The notes: generated by a model not told the origin, from the letters alone. A DNA stretch of 64,000 nt from Arminella tubonensis (GCF_003240585.1 NZ_PCDP01000036.1:62001-126000), one strand, 5' to 3'. Positions 52,802 to 61,622 are shown, counted from the first letter of the stretch. Numbers and translations are program-made.

Positions 52802-53447
52802 CGCCGGCTGCAGACGTGAACGAAAGGACCGGCGGAAGTCCTTGGCGCTCAACATTGAGCGTTGGATCGAGCTCAAGTTCTAGAGTGTCGCTGAGAGGTC
52901 GTCCGAGGGATGTCACAGGCACGTTGACTATCGCTTCGAGCAGGCCCGACAGGCGCTGCTCCACGTTCCTTATTTCTTCCACGCGCGACGCGGTATAGAC
53001 GAGCCCAAATCCGACGTCGTGAAACCATTTCATCCGATCTATCTCGATCATGTTGCCTTCATCTGTCGATGTCTGGACCTGCTTCACTTCCAACAGGGAG
53101 GCCGGAGGAAAATTGACAACTCCAGCGAAGCCTCGCTCCGCGAGCAGATCGCCCAGGTCTTCCCACAGGGTGAACGGATCAATCATCATGACTGCCGCAA
53201 AGCAGTTGGGGCCCACCGGGCGCTTAAGTTCGGTCAGCGCTTTCACAAGCTCGGAGTTCCAGTCGACAACAGGGAGTGTCGCCAAAACTAAAGGAGCCCC
53301 GCTCTGAAGGACGCCGAGCGCTGGCGCAATAATTATGCCGTCGCGCGAAGAACCATCGAGGTCGTCGCCGTCCCGCTGTTCCGCTCGTCCAATGATCGCC
53401 CATGTACCCAACTTTACCCATCTCCCGTGTTGCCCGCGGTTCTTCAC
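52776..53447 (-). CDS. Divergent TIM-barrel (PEP hydrolase-like) paralog
   Basis: This 223-residue protein, on the opposite strand, resembles the middle of the same TIM-barrel family: MIDPFTLWEDL, ERGFAGVVNFPPASLLE and FGLVYTASRVEEI match the corresponding stretches of the regulator at 51068 and the gene at 54744. The C-terminal GGSS block is missing and replaced by an unrelated tail, so the barrel is incomplete. Divergent from the Tm-1-like gene and overlapping the regulator 3' end by 26 bp. It may be decaying or a regulatory decoy. Confidence 0.6.
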   Translation of the reverse strand: MKNRGQHGRWVKLGTWAIIGRAEQRDGDDLDGSSRDGIIIAPALGVLQSGAPLVLATLPVVDWNSELVKALTELKRPVGPNCFAAVMMIDPFTLWEDLGDLLAERGFAGVVNFPPASLLEVKQVQTSTDEGNMIEIDRMKWFHDVGFGLVYTASRVEEIRNVEQRLSGLLEAIVNVPVTSLGRPLSDTLELELDPTLNVERQGLPPVLSFTSAAGATPESVAS

Positions 53448-53572
53448 GTCAGGAGCAGCGGCTATTCGTTCTTAGGATTGCTCAGGAAGCAAGCGGATAC
53501 AAGGGAGGATCAATTGTCAGAGTTACGCTGCTCTCGGGGGTGGTCGTCGAGCCACGCCGGGACCCTTTCCAA

Positions 53573-54742
53573 ATGACCAGCGCTGCATCAACCACGGACG
53601 CGATCGCCATCGTAGCCACGATGGATACAAAGAGTGCCGAGGTGTCCTTTGTTTCGGACATGATCGCAAAGTCCGGTAGAGAAATCGTGCTCGTCGACGT
53701 CGGGACGACGGCATCCGCTTCAGATCGATCGAACGATCCGGCAAGCCTTCTTTCGGCGATCGCTCAACGTGCCCGTGTTTCGGTACACGGAATGTACGAG
53801 GCCGGGCGCATCAGCGCAGTTATTGGCATCGCCGGCGGCAAAGGCAGTGGCGTGTTCGGAGAAGTCGTAGCGGATCTTCCGTACGGTTTTCCCAAACTCC
53901 TCGTATCGAGCGCGCGACCGGCATTGCTCGCGGAACTCGCCAAGACAAGCGACATCCTCCTTTATCCGACCCTTGTGGACCTGTTTGGTATAAACGGATT
54001 CACGTCACGAATTCTCACCAACGCAGCACAAGCCATCGCCGCGATGCGCTATTCGCCGCGACAAGATGCCCGGCGCTCGATCGTCGCGATTTCGGCATTC
54101 GGCGTGACAACGCCCGCGGTAGACCGGTGCGTGCGCCTCCTCGCAGATCAGAATGTCGAAGCCATTGTGTTCCCTGCAAACGGCGCCGGGGGGCGCAAGA
54201 TGGAAGCGCTGATCGAAGCCGGTGAATTTGACGCCGTTCTTGATCTGACAACCACTGAGCTTGCAGACGAACTTTTGGGCGGGACAGCCAGCGCCGGTGC
54301 TGAGAGGCTGACTGCAGCAGGCCTGAAGGGTATTCCCCAGCTCATCGCACCGGGCGCCGTCGACATGGTCAATTTTGGCGTAGCATCGAGCGTGCCTGCA
54401 CAATATGCCGGCCGAAAGTTCTACTCACACACACCCTACACAACTCTCATGCGGACCACGCCCGATGAGACGCGAGAGATCGGTCGTCGCACTGGCACTA
54501 AGCTGGGTGAAGCCGTTGGACCTGTGTGCGTGCTGTGGCCCGCGGGGGGCGTCTCTGATTACGACCGGGAAGGTGGTGCCTTTCACGACCCAGAAGCGAA
54601 CAAGGCTTGGCTCAAGGGTCTGAAGAGCACGCTCCCAGATACTGCCACCCTTCTGGAAGTCCCCTTCCACATCAATGAGCCAGGCTTTGCCGATGCAGCG
54701 GTCGACTGGCTTGTCAAAAACTTGAAAAGCGAGGTGGTCTGA
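53573..54742 (+). CDS. Tm-1-like ATP-binding protein (UPF0261)
   Basis: This protein has about 389 residues from the ATG at 53573; the frame extends to 53402 but similarity begins at AIAIVATMDTKSAEV. Family motifs are VGTTAS, IAGGKGSGVFGE, MRYSPRQDARRSIVAISAFGVTTPAVDRC (described by its position), FPANGAGGRKMEALI and LWPAGGVSDYDREGGAFHDP. The family corresponds to the N-terminal half of the tomato Tm-1 protein; the bacterial biochemical function is unknown. The neighbour at 54744 is the other half. Confidence 0.85.
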   Translation: MTSAASTTDAIAIVATMDTKSAEVSFVSDMIAKSGREIVLVDVGTTASASDRSNDPASLLSAIAQRARVSVHGMYEAGRISAVIGIAGGKGSGVFGEVVADLPYGFPKLLVSSARPALLAELAKTSDILLYPTLVDLFGINGFTSRILTNAAQAIAAMRYSPRQDARRSIVAISAFGVTTPAVDRCVRLLADQNVEAIVFPANGAGGRKMEALIEAGEFDAVLDLTTTELADELLGGTASAGAERLTAAGLKGIPQLIAPGAVDMVNFGVASSVPAQYAGRKFYSHTPYTTLMRTTPDETREIGRRTGTKLGEAVGPVCVLWPAGGVSDYDREGGAFHDPEANKAWLKGLKSTLPDTATLLEVPFHINEPGFADAAVDWLVKNLKSEVV

Positions 54743-54743
54743 A

Positions 54744-55571
54744 ATGAAAATGTTTGAACGGGCGGAAATCCTGGCGGCCATCGCGCAGCAGACGGCGAAG
54801 GGAAACGCCATTCTCGCTGCGGGTAGCAGTTGCGGCTTGGTCGCCAAATGTGCGGCACTTGGCGGCGCCGACATGCTGGTCGTCTACAGCACGGGTCTTT
54901 CACGTTTGATGGGCCTTCCAACGAGCCGCATCGGTGACTCCAACGCTCGAACGATCGAGATGGCGGAGGAAATCCGCAATGTAGTCTCGGACGTTCCCGT
55001 CATTGGAGGGATCGAGGCCTGGGATCCCGTGCGCCTCGACCTCGACCGGCTGCTCGACAGGTTCTGGGCTGCCGGCTACTCCGGGGTTATCAACTATCCG
55101 ACCATCTCGACCATGGGCGACAAGTGGCGCGACCGAAGAGGGCGCGTCGGGCTCGGTTTCGAGCGAGAGATCGAGATGATACGGTTGGCGAGACAGAAGA
55201 GCATCTTCACGATGGCCTACGTCGCCTCCGCCGAAGACGCGGCGGCGATGACCGACGCGGGCGCCGACTGCATCGTCCCCCACGTTGGGGCGACGCGCGG
55301 AGGATTGGTCGGTCACGACGAGGGCCAGGCGATCCAGGAAGCGATCTTGAAGATCAACAAGATCAATGACGCGGCCAGAGCTGTTCGATCCGATGTCATC
55401 CTTCTCGCCCATGGCGGCGCTGTTGCCGAGCCGGAGGACACGGCGGAGGTCTATCGCCACACGGGCTGTGTCGGCTTCGTCGGCGCATCATCGATCGAGC
55501 GGATCCCCATTGAGCGTGCCGTCATGGCCGTTGCGAAAGCATTCAAGTCTGTGCCCGTTCCGCGCTCCTGA
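54744..55571 (+). CDS. PEP hydrolase-like TIM-barrel protein (Tm-1 C-terminal homolog)
   Basis: This 275-residue protein is a complete member of the phosphoenolpyruvate-hydrolase-like TIM-barrel family: GSSCGLVAKCAALGGADMLVVYSTG, YSGVINYPTISTMGDKW, ADCIVPHVGATRGG, LLAHGGAVAEPEDTAEV and VGFVGASSIERIP (blocks noted separately). It starts 1 bp after the Tm-1-like gene stop, so both are cotranslated. The reaction has not been shown for most members. Confidence 0.85.
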   Translation: MKMFERAEILAAIAQQTAKGNAILAAGSSCGLVAKCAALGGADMLVVYSTGLSRLMGLPTSRIGDSNARTIEMAEEIRNVVSDVPVIGGIEAWDPVRLDLDRLLDRFWAAGYSGVINYPTISTMGDKWRDRRGRVGLGFEREIEMIRLARQKSIFTMAYVASAEDAAAMTDAGADCIVPHVGATRGGLVGHDEGQAIQEAILKINKINDAARAVRSDVILLAHGGAVAEPEDTAEVYRHTGCVGFVGASSIERIPIERAVMAVAKAFKSVPVPRS

Positions 55572-55607
55572 ACCCTTCGATTTATCCACTAGCCAGCGAG
55601 ACTGACT

Positions 55608-57350
55608 ATGACCGTTTCATCCGCGCCAATTGCTCTTCACCCTGCCAATGCTTCCCAATGGGAAGAGGTCTATGACGTCGTCGCCATCGGCAGTGGCGCT
55701 GCCGGCCTTTCTGCCGCTCTTTTTGCCGCCCAATCAGGCCTGAAAGTTCTCGTTTGCGAGAAGTCCGCGAAGCTCGGGGGTACCACTGCGCTGTCGAACG
55801 GCATGATATGGGTGCCATGCTCTCCCCAGGCGAAAGCGGCAAAAGTCAACGATAGCATCGACAACGCTCGAACCTACCTGAGGAACGAGCTTGGAAACTA
55901 TTATCGCGAGGACTTCGTCGACGCATATCTCACGGACGGCCCTGCAGCATTGACGCAAATCGCAGACGGCACGGAGGTGAAATTCACACTGGCATCAGCG
56001 CCCGACTATCATTCCTCTCAAGTCGGCGGCGTCGATTCGGGGCGCGCTCTCAGTCCAGCTCCCTACGATGGCAGGCTTCTTGGCAAAGATTTTGATCTGG
56101 TCGGCGATCCCATTCGTGTCGTCCTTGGTGGGATGATGATTTCCTCCGGCGAAGTGATGAAGTTTCTGAACCCTCTCAAATCCTTGGATTCGATGCGTCA
56201 TGTGCTAAAGCGGGTCGGGCGCTACGCTCGCGACCGCCTTTCCTACCGGCGCGGCACAGAGTTCAGCGGGGGCAACGCGCTCATCGCCCGGTTCATCACT
56301 AGCCTTCGAAAGAAGAACGTAGCGATCTGGACAGAAGCGCCGCTGATCCGTTTGATCATCGAGGATCAGAAGGTTATCGGAGCGGTCGTTCGTCGCGGAG
56401 GTCGGGATATCCGGATCAAAGCGGAGAAGGGCGTGGTTCTCGCGACCGGTGGCTTTCCGCGAGATGCGGGCCTGCGCCAGGCGCTGAGCGGGGCCCACCA
56501 GCATGACGAAACACTCGCGCATCCGGATTCTACCGGTGACGGCATAAAGATTGCCCAGCAGATCGGTGGAACCATCGACAACGACGTTGCAAGCGCCGGA
56601 TTCTGGACACCGGTTTCGATTCTTCGTGACAAGAAGGGTGGCCAGCAGACGGTTCCATACGGGTGGCTGGACCGCGGGAGACCGGGAGTAATCGCAATAG
56701 GGCCCGACGCCCGACGCTTCGTCAACGAGTCAAACTCATATCATGACATTTGCCTGGCGATGTTCCGGAATGGCTACCCGAAGGACAAGCGGTTCTACTT
56801 CATCTGCGACTCGGAATTCCTGAAAAAGCGGGGCATGGGACACATGCTGCCATGGCCATGGACGATGGGAACCAAAGCCTACGAACAAGTCGACTACATC
56901 AAGGTGAGCCGAACGATCGCCGACTTGGCCGAAAAGATCGGCGTCAGCGCCTCGGAGCTGGAAAAGACAGTCGAAGAGCACAATGCCCATGCGCGTACCG
57001 GCAAGGACCCGTATTTCCAGCGCGGGGAGTCGGCGTTCAATCGCATGCTTGGCGATCCGTCTGTGGGAAAGCCGAATCCCAACCTGGGTACGATCACGGT
57101 CGGTCCCTTCATCGCACTGCCGATCGTCCCCGCAACCCTTGGTACCGCGACGGGGCTTGCAACCGATACCTGGGGGCATGTCCTCGATCAAAGCGGGCAG
57201 AAGATCGAAGGGCTCTACGCGTGTGGCAACGATGCAACGTCACTCATGCGCGGTCTCTATCCAGGCGCGGGAATCACAATCGGTCCTGGTATTGTGTTTG
57301 CTTACCGGGCGGCCAAGGCAATCGCTGGCAAAGATGACGAAAGGTCGTGA
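55608..57350 (+). CDS. FAD-dependent oxidoreductase (fumarate reductase / ketosteroid dehydrogenase type)
   Basis: This 580-residue flavoprotein has an N-terminal dinucleotide fold GSGAAGLSAALFAAQSG, then CEKSAKLGGTTALSNGMIW, the substrate/cap region in the middle, GVVLATGGFPRD and a C-terminal GLYACGNDATSLM...YPGAGITIGPGI FAD loop. Members reduce or desaturate C-C bonds next to carbonyls. It follows the Tm-1-like pair and precedes a GlcG/HbpS-type gene, suggesting oxidation of the catabolic intermediate. Substrate unknown. Confidence 0.9.
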   Translation: MTVSSAPIALHPANASQWEEVYDVVAIGSGAAGLSAALFAAQSGLKVLVCEKSAKLGGTTALSNGMIWVPCSPQAKAAKVNDSIDNARTYLRNELGNYYREDFVDAYLTDGPAALTQIADGTEVKFTLASAPDYHSSQVGGVDSGRALSPAPYDGRLLGKDFDLVGDPIRVVLGGMMISSGEVMKFLNPLKSLDSMRHVLKRVGRYARDRLSYRRGTEFSGGNALIARFITSLRKKNVAIWTEAPLIRLIIEDQKVIGAVVRRGGRDIRIKAEKGVVLATGGFPRDAGLRQALSGAHQHDETLAHPDSTGDGIKIAQQIGGTIDNDVASAGFWTPVSILRDKKGGQQTVPYGWLDRGRPGVIAIGPDARRFVNESNSYHDICLAMFRNGYPKDKRFYFICDSEFLKKRGMGHMLPWPWTMGTKAYEQVDYIKVSRTIADLAEKIGVSASELEKTVEEHNAHARTGKDPYFQRGESAFNRMLGDPSVGKPNPNLGTITVGPFIALPIVPATLGTATGLATDTWGHVLDQSGQKIEGLYACGNDATSLMRGLYPGAGITIGPGIVFAYRAAKAIAGKDDERS

Positions 57351-57351
57351 G

Positions 57352-57774
57352 ATGCTGACGATAACAAGACTAAGCCTCGAGGATTCAAAAATCCTTGTCG
57401 AAGGAGCAAAAGCAAAGGCTGAGGAAATCGGTGTACCTATGTGCATAGCAGTCTGCGATGAGTCCGGACAGCTTATAGCATTTGAACGGATGGACGGTGG
57501 CAAGATCACCAGCAGCATCATTGCCCAGGACAAAGCTTACACCGCTGCAGGTGCCAAACGGACAACCGAGAGCTATGGTACGGCAAGCCAACCAGGACAG
57601 CCCGCTTATGGGATCAACTCGGCCATCGGTGGCCGGTTGATGGTTGTTGCAGGCGGCGTTCCGGTGGTTGTCGACGGGCAGGTCGTTGGTGCAATCGGAA
57701 TAAGTTCCGGAACGCCTGCCCAGGACCATGAGTGTGCGCAAGCAGGCGTGGACCGCTTTCTCGCCTCCTTGTAA
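57352..57774 (+). CDS. GlcG/HbpS-family protein
   Basis: This 140-residue protein has the GlcG/HbpS fold: LEDSKILVEGAKAKAEE, MCIAVCDESGQLIAFERMDG, SIIAQDKAYTAA and GGVPVVVDGQVVGAIGISSG. Members bind haem or cobalamin or assist flavin dehydrogenases in glycolate and diol metabolism. The ATG at 57352 overlaps the preceding TGA context (TGAGATG). It is the last gene of the catabolic cluster. Confidence 0.88.
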   Translation: MLTITRLSLEDSKILVEGAKAKAEEIGVPMCIAVCDESGQLIAFERMDGGKITSSIIAQDKAYTAAGAKRTTESYGTASQPGQPAYGINSAIGGRLMVVAGGVPVVVDGQVVGAIGISSGTPAQDHECAQAGVDRFLASL

Positions 57775-57824
57775 GGCGCCGCGTTCACAGCTTTGGTCTG
57801 CTTACAGTGCATTTCTAAGCGCTT

Positions 57825-57862
57825 AGATCGCTCCGCTACACCGCCGCGGGGCGATCTGTTTT
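57825..57862 (+). terminator. Putative terminator after the catabolic cluster
   Basis: AGATCGC and GCGATCT pair across a GC-rich loop and are followed by GTTTT. A perfect palindrome TCTAAGCGCTTAGA overlaps the left arm (57814-57827). The location, 50 bp after the last gene, fits a terminator. Confidence 0.6.
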
Positions 57863-57868
57863 CGGCCA

Positions 57869-58041
57869 CTATCTTACGATCTGCCGTCTTTCACTCTTAG
57901 CATGCAAGTGCGCCACAAGGGCCCCGAGCAGAACCTTGTGGCGTTCATCATCCCTGCGCTCCTGTTGGCGGAGACGGGCTTTAAGAGTTTGCGCTGGACC
58001 TCGATCTGGGCGAGGCGTTCCTCAATGCACTTGCGTGCCAT
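57869..58041 (-). pseudogene. Frameshifted small mobilization-type protein
   Basis: The frame starts MARKCIEERLAQIEVQRKLL and continues in another frame as RLRQQERRDDERHKVLLGALVAHLHAK before a TAG. A lost A in the AAA run near 57980 breaks it. The combined sequence of about 57 residues fits the short helical MobC/TraD-like proteins found beside mobility and NYN-type genes in Rhizobiales. It begins 13 bp downstream of the NYN-domain gene, in the same operon. Confidence 0.6.
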
Positions 58042-58054
58042 CGAAATGCTCCTT

Positions 58055-58867
58055 TTACTTTCTGGTCGCGGTGGATGCCGGTTTGAGATGGATGAGGACG
58101 CCTTTCTGCGACTTGCCGGATCGGTCGATGTCAAATTTCCCCGTCGCCTCGACGAGTTCGCTGAGACGGGCAAAGCCGTAGTTTCTGGAATCGAATTCGG
58201 GTGACTGCTTTGCGACATGACTGCCGACAGCACCGAGATTGACCCAGCCGTCTTCGTCGGCGGTGGCGATGACGGCTTTGGTCAGCATATCGATCAGGAT
58301 CTTGTCGATCTTGCTCTTAACGGGGGTGACTGGGACAACCGGCGCAGCGCCTTGGACCGGTGTCGCCTTCTTGGTGGCCTTCTGAGCGGGCTCTGCTGCT
58401 GCAACGACGGCAGCCGGTTCTTCGCCCGACGCATTGAGGACGTCGAAATAGACGAACTTGTCGCAGGCAGTGATGAAGGGACGAGGGGTCTTGCGTTCTC
58501 CGAATCCGTAGACGGTCACACCCTGTTCGCGGATCCTCGCTGCAAGTCTGGCGAAATCACTGTCACTGGAGACAATGCAGAAACCGGAGAAGCGTCCGGT
58601 GTATAGAAGATCCATGGCGTCGATGATCATCGCGCCATCGGTGGCATTCTTGCCGGTGGTATAGGCGAACTGCTGGACCGGCTGGATAGAATGTTCGAGC
58701 AGGCATTCCTTCCAGCCGTTGAGATTGGGTTTGGTCCAGTCGCCATAGACACGTTTGACGCTGGCGGTTCCGTAATTGGCGATCTCGGCGAGTAAGCCTT
58801 TGACGATTTTGGGCGTTGCGTTGTCGCCGTCGATGATCAGCGCCAGTGTTGCGTTTGCCTCTGCCAT
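58055..58867 (-). CDS. NYN-domain (LabA-like) ribonuclease-type protein with OST-HTH
   Basis: This protein has about 270 residues from the ATG at 58867, which has AAGGAA 8 bases upstream; the frame extends to 59065. The NYN/PIN-like domain (residues about 5-150) has acidic residues in LIIDGDNATP, DGAMIIDAMDLLY and IVSSDSDFARLA. A Lys/Ala/Pro linker leads to an OST-HTH/LOTUS-like domain (IDKILIDMLTKAVIATADEDGWVNLGAV as a pattern, NYGFARLSELVEATGKFDI). It is probably an RNA-processing enzyme; target unknown. Confidence 0.9.
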   Translation of the reverse strand: MAEANATLALIIDGDNATPKIVKGLLAEIANYGTASVKRVYGDWTKPNLNGWKECLLEHSIQPVQQFAYTTGKNATDGAMIIDAMDLLYTGRFSGFCIVSSDSDFARLAARIREQGVTVYGFGERKTPRPFITACDKFVYFDVLNASGEEPAAVVAAAEPAQKATKKATPVQGAAPVVPVTPVKSKIDKILIDMLTKAVIATADEDGWVNLGAVGSHVAKQSPEFDSRNYGFARLSELVEATGKFDIDRSGKSQKGVLIHLKPASTATRK

Positions 58868-59171
58868 TGAAGCGTTCCTTTTCCATAATGTCATTCGAGA
58901 GCTATTGCGGAAATAGACGACACGGTCGGTTTCGACGACGCCCCGGTCAGCACGAGCCTGGTGCGATCGTCTGCTTCTGACACCAGCGTCCGACCGGAAA
59001 TCTCGCGTCTTAGGGAACGGGCTCGGCATAGTCTCCAACTCGGGACAAGTGCCCGACTTGAACATGGATACGTTGAAGGTGAAGAGCCGTAATTTTCAGT
59101 AAGCCCTGTAGAACGCGGAAGAGACCAGCTTGCCCAGATTTGATGATCAGGCTGGTCTCACGGCCGACACG

Positions 59172-59375
59172 TCAGAGCACGCTAACGTTCTCAGCCTTCG
59201 ATTTTCCGGTCTTGCGGTCCTGGCCAACTTCGAAAATGACCTTGTCACCTTCTCTGAGCGAGTCACCTTGCTGCAAAGCGGACACGTGAACGAACACGTC
59301 CGTTCCGCCAGTCTCCGGCGTGATGAAACCAAATCCCTTTTCATCGTTGAAAAATTTAACAGTACCGGTGGGCAT
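59172..59375 (-). CDS. cspA: Cold shock domain protein
   Basis: This 67-residue single CSD protein has RNP1 KGFGFITPE and RNP2 DVFVHVSAL. It binds single-stranded RNA/DNA as a chaperone. A long leader (59376 to about 59520, minus strand) of about 145 bases precedes the start and may fold as a cold-sensing 5' UTR. Confidence 0.95.
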   Translation of the reverse strand: MPTGTVKFFNDEKGFGFITPETGGTDVFVHVSALQQGDSLREGDKVIFEVGQDRKTGKSKAENVSVL

Positions 59376-59521
59376 GACAGTTCCTTTTCAATTTCGCAGC
59401 CTTCTGACTCCAAGCTATACTAAAGTTTGTAGGTCTGCTTGCGCTTTGCATCCAGGCTGAAACCCAACCCCGCTTAGCGGGAGAAAGAGAGTCCTATAAG
59501 CAATGAGGAATTTGAAACTAG

Positions 59522-59908
59522 ATGTCCAAGAAATTTAAGTTTGTAAACGAAGGCGCCAAACGCGCCTTTATGGACCTGCCGACAGATATTAGGATCAATT
59601 TTTCAGGCGAGATCCGGAGAGTTCAGGAGGGCGAGGACCCGCTGGATGACTTCAAGGTCCCCAGAGGCGAATGGAAGGGCGTCATTGAGCTGCGCGAAAA
59701 CGGTTCGCCCGCCTATAGAGCCGTCTACTGCGCAAAGCACCTCGACACCCTCTACATTCTCCACGCCTTTACCAAGACCAGCGAAAAGGCTGATCAGAAG
59801 GAAATGGACACTGCACTGTCCCGCTACAAGGAGATGATGGCAGAGGTCCGGGAAGTGACCCAGGCTGAAGCGAAGGCGGCCAAAGCCAAAAGCCCGACGA
59901 AGAAATAA
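59522..59908 (+). CDS. RelE/ParE-family toxin-like protein
   Basis: This 128-residue protein has the phage Gp49/HigB-type RelE fold: DIRINFSGEIRRVQEG, VIELRENGSPAYRAVYCAKHLDTLYILHAFTKTSEKA (the family LHxFxKK block is LHAFTKTSEK). Here HAFTKTSE has Thr in place of one of the usual lysines. A Lys/Ala-rich tail follows. HigB toxins cleave mRNA at the ribosome. The potential XRE partner is on the other strand, convergent. Confidence 0.85.
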   Translation: MSKKFKFVNEGAKRAFMDLPTDIRINFSGEIRRVQEGEDPLDDFKVPRGEWKGVIELRENGSPAYRAVYCAKHLDTLYILHAFTKTSEKADQKEMDTALSRYKEMMAEVREVTQAEAKAAKAKSPTKK

Positions 59909-59928
59909 CACTCCGAAATTGGAGCAAG

Positions 59929-59955
59929 GAGGGGCCGGTTATGCGGCCTCTTTTT
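59929..59955 (+). terminator. Intrinsic terminator between toxin and antitoxin genes
   Basis: GAGGGGCCG and CGGCCTC form a stem (one bulged G) around GTTATG, followed by TTTTT. It terminates the toxin transcript and lies across the 3' end of the convergent XRE gene. Confidence 0.75.
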
Positions 59956-60262
59956 GTTTTTCTTCGACACGGCAAACCACGTGATGGTTGCCATCAAGCG
60001 ACGGCTTGAAGCGATAGCCGAGGACTGCCAGGTAGCCAAAAAGCTTCTGGATTGAAAGGATGGCGATCTTACCGCGCACGAGTTCACTGACACGCGACTG
60101 CGGGATGTCGAGTGCCGCGCCGATATCGGCGTTCTTCCAGCCGCGTTCCTTGAAGATGGCAACAAGCGTGTTGACGAGATCCGATCGCAACGTCAAATCC
60201 GCAGCTTCGATCGGATCGTCCGTGATCGCTTCAAAGATGTTGTCGTATTCAAGCTGTGTCAT
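59939..60262 (-). CDS. XRE-family (HigA-like) antitoxin
   Basis: This protein of about 107 residues begins MTQLEYDNIFEAITDDP, with a helix-turn-helix in WKNADIGAALDIPQSRVSELVRGKI and a C-terminal YLAVLGYRFKPSL strand region. This is the shape of HigA-like antitoxins that pair with Gp49-type toxins. A start four codons upstream (60274) is possible. Convergent arrangement with the toxin is unusual. Confidence 0.85.
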   Translation of the reverse strand: MTQLEYDNIFEAITDDPIEAADLTLRSDLVNTLVAIFKERGWKNADIGAALDIPQSRVSELVRGKIAILSIQKLFGYLAVLGYRFKPSLDGNHHVVCRVEEKQKEAA

Positions 60263-60531
60263 AGCGAGTTCCAAACTCTAAAATTACAGAATTCTGTAAA
60301 TACGGCAAAATGACGGAGCCGTCAAGTTGGTAACGCTTACCCGGATCCTCGGCACCCTTCGCATTCGCAGCCAGCGAGAGAAGCGTGCTAGGCCGCAAGG
60401 CGAGAACGGCTCCAAGAACGGCGGCGAAACTGGCTGGAGCTTCACACACATCAGCGACTTAGCTCAATGACAGAGGGTGCCGAAGGTTTGGATCCTTTCA
60501 AGGCGAACGATGCGCACAGGGGCCGCGTCTC

Positions 60532-61128
60532 TCAGGAGCGCGCGAATTCCAGCAACGGCGCTATATCATGATTGTCTGCTGCGCGAAGGGCCGCGACATA
60601 ATGAGTGCGCAGTTCACCGACATCGGCCAGAGTTCCGCCGCCCCAACTGAAACGCTCGCCGCCAAGACGTTCGATCAGAAGATCGGCCGCCAAACGAGCG
60701 TGACGACCATTTCCGTTTGGAAACGGATGTATTGCGACCAGGCGATGGTGGAACCTGACCGCAATCTCATCCGCCGGAAATGTCTCATGTTCAACCCAAT
60801 AGCGGACGTCGCTTAACAGGCTCGCGAGTTCCACTCCGATGCGGTAGGCTTGGACGCCGATGTTGCGCTCCGTCGTTCGGAAGGTGCCGGCCCATTCCCA
60901 GACGTCGCCAAACATCCGCTTGTGCAGTGTTCGCATGAAGTCTTCGCTGAGCATTCGCTCATGCGATACGCGCCGGCGACCGCGCGCCCAGGCTGCGCCC
61001 TCGACGATGTTTTCCTGCTCCGCCTCGTTGAGATCACGGCGGTGCGTGATCCATGTCTGCAGCAGTCCCTCTCGCTCATGCGGTTCAAGGTGTGTTGCGT
61101 CCTCCGGCTCCTGAAACAGGTCCGTCAT
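60532..61128 (-). CDS. Mobile mystery protein B (Fic/DOC family)
   Basis: This 198-residue Fic protein carries the FIC motif HPFPNGNGRHARLAAD, which transfers AMP or related groups, and an upstream FGDVWEWAGTFRTTERNIGV beta-hairpin typical of the mobile mystery B family. No inhibitory helix motif is evident in it, so control would come from its partner A. It overlaps the stop of mobile mystery protein A by 4 bp. Confidence 0.92.
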   Translation of the reverse strand: MTDLFQEPEDATHLEPHEREGLLQTWITHRRDLNEAEQENIVEGAAWARGRRRVSHERMLSEDFMRTLHKRMFGDVWEWAGTFRTTERNIGVQAYRIGVELASLLSDVRYWVEHETFPADEIAVRFHHRLVAIHPFPNGNGRHARLAADLLIERLGGERFSWGGGTLADVGELRTHYVAALRAADNHDIAPLLEFARS

Positions 61129-61586
61129 GTCTCGTTCCAGAGGTCACGCTCAGAGAGTTTGTCGCGAATGTATGCCTGGACGCGAGCTTCAAAATCCGCA
61201 TCGTCTGTGCCCTGAGCTTCAAGGCGCATTGTATGCGCGACGGCCTGAAGCTCGCGCGTTGCGATTTTCCTCGCACGCGTTTCGATGACAGTCTCAAGTG
61301 AACTGTTTGGAACAAGGGCGTAGACGAGCGTGCAATCCAGCGCCTCAGCTGCGCGACGTAAGGTTTTAAGTTGGATCGTGCCTGCGGCTTCCGACTTCTC
61401 GATGGCTTCGACAGTTTGAGGTCGCACGCCAATGCGTGTGCCGAGCTGAGCGCCCGTCATCCCGAGCGCGTCACGTAGTGCGCGCACCCATCCTTTCGGC
61501 GGCGCTTTGAACCGGTCAATCGGTTGGAGCGCCCGAAGTCTTTCATCGAGGCGCAGGCGCCCCCTTTTCCGACTGTCGCTTTTCAT
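61125..61586 (-). CDS. Mobile mystery protein A (XRE family)
   Basis: This 153-residue protein has an XRE helix-turn-helix (GMTGAQLGTRIGVRPQTVEAIEKSEAAG as the usual pattern, given in part) and the family end LRRAAEALDCTLVYALVP. It precedes the Fic gene in the standard A-B order. The pair behaves as a toxin-antitoxin-like module on mobile elements. Binding sites may be the palindromes upstream. Confidence 0.92.
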   Translation of the reverse strand: MKSDSRKRGRLRLDERLRALQPIDRFKAPPKGWVRALRDALGMTGAQLGTRIGVRPQTVEAIEKSEAAGTIQLKTLRRAAEALDCTLVYALVPNSSLETVIETRARKIATRELQAVAHTMRLEAQGTDDADFEARVQAYIRDKLSERDLWNET

Positions 61587-61622
61587 CTATGTGTCTCAAG
61601 CTGCAAGCTGATCTTATGACTA

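Noticed and set aside
60249..60449. 66-residue minus-strand frame overlapping the start of the XRE gene
   Set aside because: It has a signal-like hydrophobic stretch, but no ribosome-binding site or family was found.
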